Source: Geobacter sp. AOG1
GTDB taxonomy: Bacteria > Desulfobacterota > Desulfuromonadia > Geobacterales > Geobacteraceae
DNA: 64,000 bases
NCBI RefSeq assembly: GCF_019972315.1
Contig: NZ_BLIZ01000001.1
Coordinates: 620,001-684,000 of the forward strand
Direction: 5' to 3'
Numbering within the stretch: position 1 is the stretch's first letter; every line of letters begins with the position of its first letter. The position numbers and the translations under genes were made by a program. This document shows positions 1 through 7,726 of the stretch, piece by piece. The notes beneath the pieces were generated by a model, which was not told where the DNA came from, ran no database searches, and worked only from the letters and a program-made list of their open reading frames with translations.

Positions 1-471
1 GCGAGGATGAGCAAGTCCCTCACCCTCTCGACCATCCTGATCTACCCCACCCCCGCGATATGGCTCGCCGCGGGGGCCAGCATGCTGCTGCTGGTGGGGG
101 CGCTCTTCATCACGTTGTTGGCGGAGAACTGCCGGATCCCGTTTGATGACCCCAACACTCACCTGGAGCTGACCATGATCCATGAAGTCATGGTGCTGGA
201 CCACAGCGGCCCCGCCTTTGGCATCATTCTCTACGGTGCGGCATTGAAACTGTTCATTCTCGGGGCGGTCTTCGTCAACGTCGCCCTCCCCCTTGCCACG
301 GGAAATCCGCTGGTGGACTGGGCAATCTTCGTCGTCGCCATGATGGCACTGGCGGTTGCCATCGGCGTGGTCGAATCGGTCATGGCCCGGTTGAGGCTGG
401 TGCGTATCCCCCAACTCCTGGTCGGCGCCACCATCTTGTCCGCCTTTGCCCTGCTGCTGGTATTGAGGTAA
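1..471 (+). CDS. hyfC: HyfC/HycD/NuoH-like membrane subunit, 3' part only
   Basis: The reading frame is open from the first base, so the gene begins upstream of the window; about 156 C-terminal residues are visible. It contains the NuoH/HycD-type stretch AENCRIPFDDPNTHLELTM, followed by hydrophobic segments typical of the membrane anchor subunit that links the peripheral hydrogenase-like arm to the ion-pumping arm in complex I-related enzymes. The next gene (hyfE-like) starts 3 bp after the stop, and three more subunits of the same complex follow, so this is one operon. The family assignment is firm. Which reaction the complex drives is uncertain, because the large subunit downstream lacks NiFe ligands. 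Confidence 0.88.
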   Translation, partial: ARMSKSLTLSTILIYPTPAIWLAAGASMLLLVGALFITLLAENCRIPFDDPNTHLELTMIHEVMVLDHSGPAFGIILYGAALKLFILGAVFVNVALPLATGNPLVDWAIFVVAMMALAVAIGVVESVMARLRLVRIPQLLVGATILSAFALLLVLR

Positions 472-474
472 CCC

Positions 475-1116
475 ATGAGTGCATTCGCCGATCAACTGTT
501 GGTGCTGGTGATGCTGATCAATCTGGTCATGCTCGGGACGAGCCGACTGGTTTTTTCCATCCGTGCCGTAGCTGTCCAAGGGGTCATCCTCGGCATTTTG
601 CCGGGGTTGATCAACCCTTTTTCCGGCCACCTGGCCGGCATCACCGCTGGCATCATCCTGGCCAAGGGGATTGTCATCCCGTATCTGATCGGCAATGCCG
701 TGCACAAGGCCCAGATCAGACGCGAAGTGGAGCCATTCATCGGCTATGTGTCGACCCTGCTCCTCGGCGCCGTCTTTACGGCTCTTTCCTTCGCTTTTGC
801 AGAAAAACTGCCGCTCGCCCCGGAACACAAAGATCTGCTCTTCGTCCCGGCATCCATTGCCACGTTACTTACCGGTTTCTTGATCCTGACGACCCGTCGC
901 AAGGCTATTTCCCAAGTCATCGGTTATCTGGTCATGGAGAACGGGATATTCGTATTCGGCCTGCTCCTGACCGAGGCGATGCCGGTCATGGTGGAGGCCG
1001 GTGCGCTGCTCGACCTTCTGGTGGGTATCTTCGTCATGGGAATTGTCATCAACCACATCAGCCGGGAATTTTCGTCCATCGATACCTCCCGCCTGCGGGC
1101 CCTTAAGGAGGAGTAG
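475..1116 (+). CDS. hyfE: Hydrogenase-4 component E-like membrane protein (HyfE)
   Basis: A 213-residue, highly hydrophobic protein with about six predicted membrane helices and the segment LVMENGIFVFGLLL, matching the HyfE family (which combines features of NuoK and part of NuoJ-type subunits). It starts 3 bp after the HyfC-like stop and ends 4 bp before the HyfF-like start, showing tight translational coupling. In known group-4 complexes HyfE sits in the membrane arm beside the antiporter-like subunit. The C-terminal tail is charged and probably cytoplasmic. No regulatory signal of its own is visible. Confidence 0.88.
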   Translation: MSAFADQLLVLVMLINLVMLGTSRLVFSIRAVAVQGVILGILPGLINPFSGHLAGITAGIILAKGIVIPYLIGNAVHKAQIRREVEPFIGYVSTLLLGAVFTALSFAFAEKLPLAPEHKDLLFVPASIATLLTGFLILTTRRKAISQVIGYLVMENGIFVFGLLLTEAMPVMVEAGALLDLLVGIFVMGIVINHISREFSSIDTSRLRALKEE

Positions 1117-1120
1117 TCGC

Positions 1121-2557
1121 ATGTTGTTCGCCCTTGTTCTGCTCCCCCTGATCGGAGCGTTATTCGCCTGGGTCGTACCGGACAACCGGTTGCGTCCCCT
1201 GACCCTGCCGGTTGTCGCCACGATCCACCTCGTGCTGACCGCGCTCCTTGTGGGGAATGCCCCGCCGCCATCCCCTGGAGGATGGATCTGGCTCGACCCG
1301 CTGGGAAAGGTGGTGCTCCTGTGCATCAGCCTGCTGTTTGCCGTCTGCGCCTTTTATGCGGTCGGCTACCTGGCATACCGCCAGAAGCGCTCCAACCGGA
1401 TCCTCTGCATGGGGCTTCTGGTCTGCCTGTCCGCCATGGGACTGGTAACCATCACCCAGCACCTGGGGCTCCTCTGGGTGGCTTTGGAAACCACGACCGT
1501 CTCCATGGCGCCACTCATCTATTTCAACCAAAATGCCCGTTCTATCGAAGCAACCTGGAAATATCTCCTGATCTGCTCCGTCGGGATTGCCCTGGCTCTG
1601 TTGGGGCTGCTTTTCCTCGCCTATTCGACCTATGTGGCACATCGCGACGCAACCCTGCTGCTGGGGCCACTCATGGCATCGGCCCGCGAACTTAATGCCG
1701 GCTGGTTTCACGCAGCGGCCATTTTTCTACTCGTCGGCTACGGTTCAAAAATGGGGTTGGCACCCTTGCATACCTGGAAACCGGATGCCTACGGCGAAGC
1801 ACCGGGGTTGGTGGGAGCGCTGTTGGCCGGGGGGTTGGTAAACTGCGCCTTTCTGTCGATCCTGCGGGTCTACCAGATATGCCTGGCGTCCGGGACTGAA
1901 ATCCACTTTTTCCAGCAGACCCTGGTCGGCATGGGGCTGGTATCCATGGCCTTTGCCGCCGTGTTCATGGCGCATCAGTCAGATTTCAAGCGGATGCTGG
2001 CCTATTCAAGCGTCGAGCATGTCGGGATACTCGCCATTGGACTCGGCCTCGGCAAGGGGGGACTCTACGGCGCGCTTTTTCACCTGCTGAACAACGGCCT
2101 GACCAAGGGGGTGCTGTTCCTCTCGTCAGGCAACATTCACCGCTCCTACTCGAATAAGACGACCGACGTGGTCAAGGGTGCGCTGACGCGTCTCCCCTGG
2201 TCGGGAGGGCTCTTCCTGGCTGGATTCATAGCCATCACCGGTTCGCCGCCGTTTTCTCCGTTTATCAGCGAATACACCATTGTCAGCAGCGCCTTTATCG
2301 AGGGGCGCCATCTGGTGGGGTGGTTGTTTCTGCTCTTTCTGGTCATCGTTTTCATCGGCATGGCCCTTACGGTGCTGCCGATGGTGATGGGGGCACCCCC
2401 GACGGATACTGAACCGACCGATTACGAAGACCGATTGCTGACGGTGGGGCCGCCATTTTTCATGATGGCGGTCATTCTGGTGCTGGGGATCTGGCCTCCC
2501 GGCTTTCTGGTCACCTTGCTCAAAGATGGCGCCGTCATGCTGGGGGCGCAGCCATGA
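1121..2557 (+). CDS. hyfF: HyfF/NuoL/M-like proton-conducting membrane subunit
   Basis: I start the gene at the ATG at 1121, behind AAGGAGGAG (1104-1112). An in-frame extension to 1001 exists but lies inside hyfE and lacks such a ribosome site. The 478-residue product is an antiporter-like subunit with many helices. Visible family motifs include the WVALETTT segment around residues 120-127, a lysine-containing helix (SDFKRMLAYSSVEHVG) and HLLNNGLTKGVLFL; these lysine/glutamate/histidine residues form the proton path in NuoL/M relatives. It overlaps the next gene by 4 bp. Its likely job is coupling electron transfer in the peripheral arm to ion translocation. Confidence 0.9.
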   Translation: MLFALVLLPLIGALFAWVVPDNRLRPLTLPVVATIHLVLTALLVGNAPPPSPGGWIWLDPLGKVVLLCISLLFAVCAFYAVGYLAYRQKRSNRILCMGLLVCLSAMGLVTITQHLGLLWVALETTTVSMAPLIYFNQNARSIEATWKYLLICSVGIALALLGLLFLAYSTYVAHRDATLLLGPLMASARELNAGWFHAAAIFLLVGYGSKMGLAPLHTWKPDAYGEAPGLVGALLAGGLVNCAFLSILRVYQICLASGTEIHFFQQTLVGMGLVSMAFAAVFMAHQSDFKRMLAYSSVEHVGILAIGLGLGKGGLYGALFHLLNNGLTKGVLFLSSGNIHRSYSNKTTDVVKGALTRLPWSGGLFLAGFIAITGSPPFSPFISEYTIVSSAFIEGRHLVGWLFLLFLVIVFIGMALTVLPMVMGAPPTDTEPTDYEDRLLTVGPPFFMMAVILVLGIWPPGFLVTLLKDGAVMLGAQP

Positions 2558-4074
2558 ACAATTCACTACGCATTCTCTATAACGGCTCAGCCGTTCCGTG
2601 GGCGGAAATACCCCTCGTGGACTCCGGCCAGTTTCTCCAGAGCATCCTCGACGCGACGGGTCATGGTTGGCGCGTTGTCTCGTACTTCGGCATTCCCGCC
2701 CGTGCAGAAATCCCCCTTGTCTGCGTGCTTGCGGACAAGGTTGAAAGCCGCCTCGCGGTGGTACGCACGGTTGCAGACGACAACCGCTTCCCCTCCATTG
2801 CCTCCCTCTGCCCCCAGGTGCAGCTTTTTGAACGGGAGATCGCGGAACAGTGCGGGCTGCTATTCGACGATCATCCCTGGTTCAAGCCGGTACGCTTCCA
2901 TCATCCGTTCCTAGCCGGCCGCGATGCCTGGAACCGCCCTGCGGGCGAACCGCTCCGCGTGGGTGTCATGGACTATTTCCAGGTGGCCGGGGACGAAGTG
3001 CATGAAGTCGCGGTTGGCCCGGTCCATGCCGGGATCATCGAACCGGGGCACTTTCGCTTCCAATGCCACGGGGAAGAGGTCTTCCACCTGGAGATTTCCC
3101 TCGGCTACCAGCACCGGGGCATAGAGGCCGATCTCCTGGGCGGACCGCACCCGCGTACCCTTCAGCACATGGAGACAGCCGCCGGAGATACCACCATCGG
3201 TCATGGACAGGCACACTGCATGATCATGGAATCGCTGGCAGGGGTCAAGGTTCCGCCGCGGGCCGAAGTGCTGCGAGGCATTGCCCTCGAGTTGGAACGG
3301 CTGGCCAATCATACCGGCGACCTGGGGGCAATCGCCGGAGACGTGGGCTATCTCCCGACAGCCTCGTTCTGCGGCCGTATCAGGGGGGACTTCCTCAACA
3401 TGACGGCCGTCCTCTGCGGCAGCCGGTTTGGCCGGGGTCTACTCACCCCCGGCGGCACGATCTTCGATCTCACGTCGGCCCAGCGTGACGACCTGCTCAA
3501 ACGCCTGGCGGACGCACGACGCGATCTGACCGATGCCGTGGATCTCATCTGGAGCACACCATCCGTCATGGGCCGTCTGGAGGGGACCGGGGAACTGTCG
3601 CAGGAACTCGCGCTGGAACTGGGGCTGGTGGGGCCTGCGGCCCGGGCCTGCGGCATCAAGCGCGATGTGCGCCATGACCATCCCTTCGGCATCTTTCGTA
3701 TGACCCATCTGCCGGTCGCCACTGCCTTCCACGGTGACGTCTGTTCGCGAACCATGATCCGCTGGCAGGAAGCCCAGAAATCCATGGATTTCATCGAGGA
3801 ACAATTGCGGCAACTCCCCGGTGGAGGACATCGGACGAAGGCATCCCCGTGTAGAGGTCAGCACCTGGCCGTGGCCCTGACCGAGGGGTGGCGGGGGGAG
3901 ATCTGCCACGTCGCCATCACCGATGACAGCGGACGCTTTGCCCGGTACAAGGTTGTCGACCCCTCGTTTCACAACTGGCAGGGGCTCGCCATGGCACTCC
4001 GGGAACAACAGATCTCGGACTTTCCGCTCTGCAACAAGAGTTTCAACCTCTCGTATTGCGGATTCGATTTGTAG
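2554..4074 (+). CDS. Hydrogenase-like large subunit (NuoC-NuoD/HycE type) lacking NiFe ligand cysteines
   Basis: A 506-residue fusion of a 30-kDa (NuoC-like) N-terminal domain and a 49-kDa/hydrogenase large-subunit domain, as in HycE/HyfG. True group-4 hydrogenases carry two CxxC motifs that bind Ni-Fe. Here the N-terminal motif region (residues about 207-217, ETAAGDTTIGHG) has A and T where cysteines should be, and the C-terminus ends SFNLSYCGFDL with no CxxC. The protein therefore should not hold a NiFe centre. This matches the 'energy-converting hydrogenase-related' (Ehr) complexes known from Geobacter and others, whose electron donors and acceptors are unsettled. It overlaps hyfF by 4 bp. 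Confidence 0.85.
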   Translation: MNNSLRILYNGSAVPWAEIPLVDSGQFLQSILDATGHGWRVVSYFGIPARAEIPLVCVLADKVESRLAVVRTVADDNRFPSIASLCPQVQLFEREIAEQCGLLFDDHPWFKPVRFHHPFLAGRDAWNRPAGEPLRVGVMDYFQVAGDEVHEVAVGPVHAGIIEPGHFRFQCHGEEVFHLEISLGYQHRGIEADLLGGPHPRTLQHMETAAGDTTIGHGQAHCMIMESLAGVKVPPRAEVLRGIALELERLANHTGDLGAIAGDVGYLPTASFCGRIRGDFLNMTAVLCGSRFGRGLLTPGGTIFDLTSAQRDDLLKRLADARRDLTDAVDLIWSTPSVMGRLEGTGELSQELALELGLVGPAARACGIKRDVRHDHPFGIFRMTHLPVATAFHGDVCSRTMIRWQEAQKSMDFIEEQLRQLPGGGHRTKASPCRGQHLAVALTEGWRGEICHVAITDDSGRFARYKVVDPSFHNWQGLAMALREQQISDFPLCNKSFNLSYCGFDL

Positions 4075-4152
4075 GAGAGAGAAAAACGGCAGGCGCTGAA
4101 TTCAATCAGGCTTGGTCACACCCCGGTTTGCCGGGAGGAAGGATAGTTCACC

Positions 4153-4899
4153 GTGTTCCGTGCAATCATGTCCCGCATTAAACAAGGGCATCGCACCATG
4201 CCCTATCCCGCAGCTCCGTTACAGATGCCGGAACGGTTTCGCGGCTATCCTGTCGTTTCTACGCCGACGGGAACTGCCGAATGCCATGATGCATCGGCTG
4301 AGTGCCCCTATGGCGCGTTCACCGCTACCGGCGGGGGGTGCCTGGACATGGGGAAATGCCTCTTCTGCGCCGAGTGTCCCGCGGGCAATATCCAATTCAC
4401 CACGGATTACCAACTCGCTGTTACCGGCCGGGAGCAACTGTTGGTGCGTCCCGGGTCGGAACACCACCATGCCCGGCCACTTTCCCCCGATCTGCTGCGG
4501 ATGTTCGGTCGCTCGCTCAAGTTCCGGGAGGTCAGCGCGGGGGGATGTAACGCCTGCGAAGCCGATACCAACGTGCTTTCAACCATCGGTTGGGACCTGG
4601 GACGCTTCGGCATCCAGTTCGTCGCCTCGCCTCGCCACGCCGACGGGCTCTGGATAACCGGGCCGGCAAGCAAAAACATGGCACAGGCCCTGCTCACCAC
4701 CTACGAGGCTATTCCGGCCCCCAAGATCGTCGTTGCCTGCGGTGCCTGTGCCATCAACGGCGGGCCCTACATCGATTCGCCCCAGGTTTGCAACGGTGCG
4801 GACAACCTTATCCCAGTCGACCTGTACATCCCCGGTTGCCCGCCCCACCCGGCAACCATTCTCGACGGGCTTTTGCGCATCCTGGACAGGCTCCGGTAG
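4153..4899 (+). CDS. Ferredoxin-like domain fused to NuoB/HyfI-type small subunit
   Basis: A 248-residue protein. The GTG start at 4153 is chosen because GGAGGAAGGA (4134-4143) lies 9 bp upstream; an in-frame ATG at 4168 is the alternative. Residues about 40-80 hold a cysteine-rich patch (ECHDASAECPYGAF, then GGGCLDMGKCLFCAEC), resembling an iron-sulfur ferredoxin fold such as the HyfH/HycF subunit. Residues about 125-248 are NuoB-like, with GGCNACE (C132, C135), VACGACA (C196, C199) and PGCPP (C229) that can ligate the proximal 4Fe-4S cluster. Electrons could thus pass into the complex even though the large subunit lacks NiFe ligands. The merging of two normally separate subunits is noteworthy. 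Confidence 0.82.
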   Translation: MFRAIMSRIKQGHRTMPYPAAPLQMPERFRGYPVVSTPTGTAECHDASAECPYGAFTATGGGCLDMGKCLFCAECPAGNIQFTTDYQLAVTGREQLLVRPGSEHHHARPLSPDLLRMFGRSLKFREVSAGGCNACEADTNVLSTIGWDLGRFGIQFVASPRHADGLWITGPASKNMAQALLTTYEAIPAPKIVVACGACAINGGPYIDSPQVCNGADNLIPVDLYIPGCPPHPATILDGLLRILDRLR

Positions 4900-4975
4900 G
4901 GAGCCTCACCGACATTATTCATAAACCGCGAAGCAGTGACCGTTTGAAATTCATAGAGCCGAAAGGAAACGTCCC

Positions 4976-6421
4976 ATGAACCCGAAAAAAAGGGAAACCC
5001 ATCTCAAAGAATGGCAGCAGCAGGAGGAACTGGCCGAGCGCATGCTCCCCATGATCGGCCATCTCTACCGTGACAACAACATCGTTACCACCGTCTACGG
5101 GCGGTCACTGGTACACAATACGGTGATCGACATCCTCAAGGCGCACCGTTTTGCCCGTCTGGTTCTCGACGGCGAGCTCACCGTCCGGGAAACCTTTCCC
5201 CTGCTGGAGGCGATCAGTACGCTCAATCTGGCGCCGGCACGGATCGATCTGGGCAAACTGACCACCCTGTATCAAACGAGCGGCAAGGGGCGCTCACTGG
5301 ACGAGTTTGTGCGTCAGGAGCTGGCGCCGGTCATGACCGGGCGCGGTCCCGTGCTTTCCGAACCACAGGACATTGTGCTCTACGGTTTTGGCCGGATCGG
5401 CCGCCTGCTGGCCCGTATCCTGATTGAAAAAGCCGGAAGTGGTGAAAAATTACGGCTGAGGGCTGCCGTAGTGCGCAAGGGGGCTGGGGACGACCTGATC
5501 AAGCGGGCGAGCCTTTTGCGGCGCGATTCGATTCATGGCCATTTCAACGGCATTATTACCGTCGATGAAGAGGAAAACGCCATCATCGCCAACGGCAATA
5601 TGATCCGCATCATCTACTCCGATGCGCCCGAGTCGGTCGATTACGAACAGTACGGTATCCACAACGCCATTCTCATCGACAACACCGGCAAGTGGCGTGA
5701 CCGTGACGGACTCGGCCGACACCTGAAAACGCCGGGGATCGCCAAGGTAATACTGACTGCCCCGGGCAAGGGAGATATCCCCAACGTGGTGGCCGGCGTC
5801 AACAACGAGCTGATTACCCCGGCTGAGCGGATCTTTTCGGCGGCCAGCTGCACCACTAATGCCATTGTCCCGGTCATGAAGGCGATCAACGACCGCTTCG
5901 GCATTGTGCATGGCCACATGGAGACCTGCCACTCCTACACCAACGACCAGAACCTGATCGACAACTATCACAAGGCATCCCGCCGTGGGCGCAGCGCCCC
6001 GCTGAACATGGTCATTACCGAAACCGGTGCCGCCAAAGCGGTTGCCAAGGTTATCCCCGAACTAAGCGGCAAACTGACCGGCAACGCCATCCGCGTGCCG
6101 ACCCCCAACGTATCGCTGGCAATCCTCAACCTGGAACTGGCACAAAAGGTGTCCGTCGAGGAGATTAACGGGTATCTGCGGGGCATCTCGCTGAATTCCC
6201 CCTTGCAGAACCAGATCGACTACACCAATTCCCCCGAGGTGGTTTCCAGTGACTTCGTGGGCTCGCGGCATGCCTGCATAATCGATTCCCTGGCCACAAT
6301 TGCCGAGGGTAACCGCTGTGTCCTCTACGTCTGGTACGACAATGAATTCGGCTATAGCTGCCAGGTAGTGCGAATGGTGCAGAAGATGGCCGGCGTCGAA
6401 CTTCCCGCCATACCGAACTGA
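4976..6421 (+). CDS. gap: Glyceraldehyde-3-phosphate dehydrogenase, long form
   Basis: A 481-residue protein; ordinary GAPDH is about 335 residues. The first 120 or so residues form an extension, followed by the NAD-binding region (YGFGRIGRLLARI) and the catalytic motif SAASCTTNAIVPV with the nucleophilic cysteine. WYDNEFGYS near the end is the family signature. Such long GAPDH-like proteins with an N-terminal extension are known in several proteobacteria; whether this one runs glycolytically or gluconeogenically cannot be told here. It lies 76 bp after the Ehr-type operon on the same strand, so co-transcription is possible, and it is closed by a strong hairpin terminator. Confidence 0.9.
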   Translation: MNPKKRETHLKEWQQQEELAERMLPMIGHLYRDNNIVTTVYGRSLVHNTVIDILKAHRFARLVLDGELTVRETFPLLEAISTLNLAPARIDLGKLTTLYQTSGKGRSLDEFVRQELAPVMTGRGPVLSEPQDIVLYGFGRIGRLLARILIEKAGSGEKLRLRAAVVRKGAGDDLIKRASLLRRDSIHGHFNGIITVDEEENAIIANGNMIRIIYSDAPESVDYEQYGIHNAILIDNTGKWRDRDGLGRHLKTPGIAKVILTAPGKGDIPNVVAGVNNELITPAERIFSAASCTTNAIVPVMKAINDRFGIVHGHMETCHSYTNDQNLIDNYHKASRRGRSAPLNMVITETGAAKAVAKVIPELSGKLTGNAIRVPTPNVSLAILNLELAQKVSVEEINGYLRGISLNSPLQNQIDYTNSPEVVSSDFVGSRHACIIDSLATIAEGNRCVLYVWYDNEFGYSCQVVRMVQKMAGVELPAIPN

Positions 6422-6446
6422 GGGTACAAGAAACTGCTCAACAGGA

Positions 6447-6484
6447 AAAGGGGTTACGGCATGAACCGTAACCCCTTTATTTTT
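6447..6484. terminator. Bidirectional intrinsic terminator
   Basis: A perfect 13-bp stem (6447-6459 with 6466-6478) closes a 6-nt loop. It is followed by a T-rich run on the plus strand and mirrored by A residues on the other side. It sits between the convergent gap and OmpA-like genes and should stop both. Confidence 0.9.
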
Positions 6485-6519
6485 ATGGCTACCCCAAACT
6501 GGGCATCTACTGGGAAGAA

Positions 6520-7179
6520 CTACTTGGCCTCAATGGGCTCGATGGTGATTTTTACCCGCCGGTTCTGCTGTCGACCGGCTGCCGTGTCATTGCTGGCAAT
6601 CGGTTGTGTCTTCCCGTATCCCCTAGCGACAATACGATCGGCGCTCACCCCGTTACTCACCAGCAGGTCCTTTACCGCATTGGCCCGACGCTCCGACAAC
6701 TTCTGGTTCAATTCGTTGGAACCGGTGCTGTCCGTGTGACCTGCTACCAGGATTCTGGTTTGCGGATAATCGTTCATGACTTTTGCCACCTGCTGAAGAT
6801 CTGCGGCACTTGCACCCTTTACTTCTGCCGAACCGGAATCGAAGACCAGATCCGACTTGAAGTTGAGGTTCAGGTTATTCCCCTGGCGCTGGACGGAAAC
6901 CGCCTGCGAGTCGGCCAGTTTCTGGCGCATGGCCGCTTCCTGCTTGTCCATGTAATTACCGATCAGGCCGCCGGTCAGGCCGCCGGCCACAGCTCCAGCC
7001 CCTGCCCCGATGAGGGTAGACGTGGTATTCCCACCGATGAGCTGGCCAAGCCCCGCGCCAACCAACGCACCAGCGCCGGTGCCGATGCCGGCACCCTTGG
7101 TGGTTTGCGACATATCAGCACACCCTCCGACCATAAACGAAACAAGCAATATCCCGGTAAGCATCTTTTTCATGTTCAT
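6520..7179 (-). CDS. OmpA-family peptidoglycan-associated lipoprotein (YiaD-like)
   Basis: A 219-residue protein with a lipoprotein signal peptide ending in the lipobox VGGC (Cys about residue 20). Residues about 28-75 are glycine-rich (GIGTGAGALVGAGLGQLIGG, GAGAGAVAGGLTGGLIG), a glycine-zipper segment that can associate with membrane. Residues about 105-215 are an OmpA C-terminal domain with the peptidoglycan-binding pattern VAGHTDSTGSNELNQKLSERRA and QNRRV. It likely tethers the outer membrane to the cell wall. It is transcribed alone, convergent with gap. Confidence 0.88.
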   Translation of the reverse strand: MNMKKMLTGILLVSFMVGGCADMSQTTKGAGIGTGAGALVGAGLGQLIGGNTTSTLIGAGAGAVAGGLTGGLIGNYMDKQEAAMRQKLADSQAVSVQRQGNNLNLNFKSDLVFDSGSAEVKGASAADLQQVAKVMNDYPQTRILVAGHTDSTGSNELNQKLSERRANAVKDLLVSNGVSADRIVARGYGKTQPIASNDTAAGRQQNRRVKITIEPIEAK

Positions 7180-7457
7180 TCCTCCATTTTGGTTGTTATT
7201 ACAAAGTGCAAGGACGGTTTATGGAATTCCTTGTTTGTCCCTATCCCGATCTTATCTTCTCATGCGTCAGCCATTATCAGAGCATTGCACCATTATAACG
7301 CGGAGTTTGCAACTGGCAAATTCACAATGGGCAAACGACAAAGAAGTACCTCAATCGACAACGCGAAGGTCCGTTTTTTTAACATTGTCTAACATTATAC
7401 TTGCACCAGGGGAGAGGATGGTGATAGATTAGCAAATCGTAATTCTGGGAGGAATCA

Positions 7458-7661
7458 ATGCTAGCATTTCAAGTTCAACCTACGGTCGAGCCAAATACGG
7501 ACCAGTGCCGCGCCCTTCCTATCGGCCCTGAATTTTCTCGATGTCTGGTTGAAGATTCTCAGTGCAAGCATACCATCTTCGTGCGTGATAAATTCTACTG
7601 CCACCACCCTGAACATCGCAGCTTCGAGATAGAGACCGTTTCTCCCCTAAAACCCGCCTGA
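7458..7661 (+). CDS. Small Cys/His-rich protein of unknown function
   Basis: A 67-codon frame behind a near-ideal ribosome site (GGAGGAAT at 7447-7454, ATG at 7458). The product has four cysteines (QCRAL, SRCLVED, SQCKH, FYCHHPEH) and adjacent histidines, which could bind a metal ion, but I recognise no family. It stands alone between the divergent OmpA-like gene and the end of the histidine kinase gene. The ribosome site and compact cysteine spacing make it more likely real than chance, yet it could be spurious. Confidence 0.5.
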   Translation: MLAFQVQPTVEPNTDQCRALPIGPEFSRCLVEDSQCKHTIFVRDKFYCHHPEHRSFEIETVSPLKPA

Positions 7662-7726
7662 TTCACTCCTTTCTGCACGTCAATCTTCCTTACCCCTCCG
7701 ATCGCCAGGCCGGCGAGAGCAATGGT

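Noticed and set aside
1001-1120. 40-codon N-terminal extension of the HyfF-like protein
   Set aside because: It lies inside hyfE; the ATG at 1121 has a strong ribosome site and gives the family's usual N-terminus.
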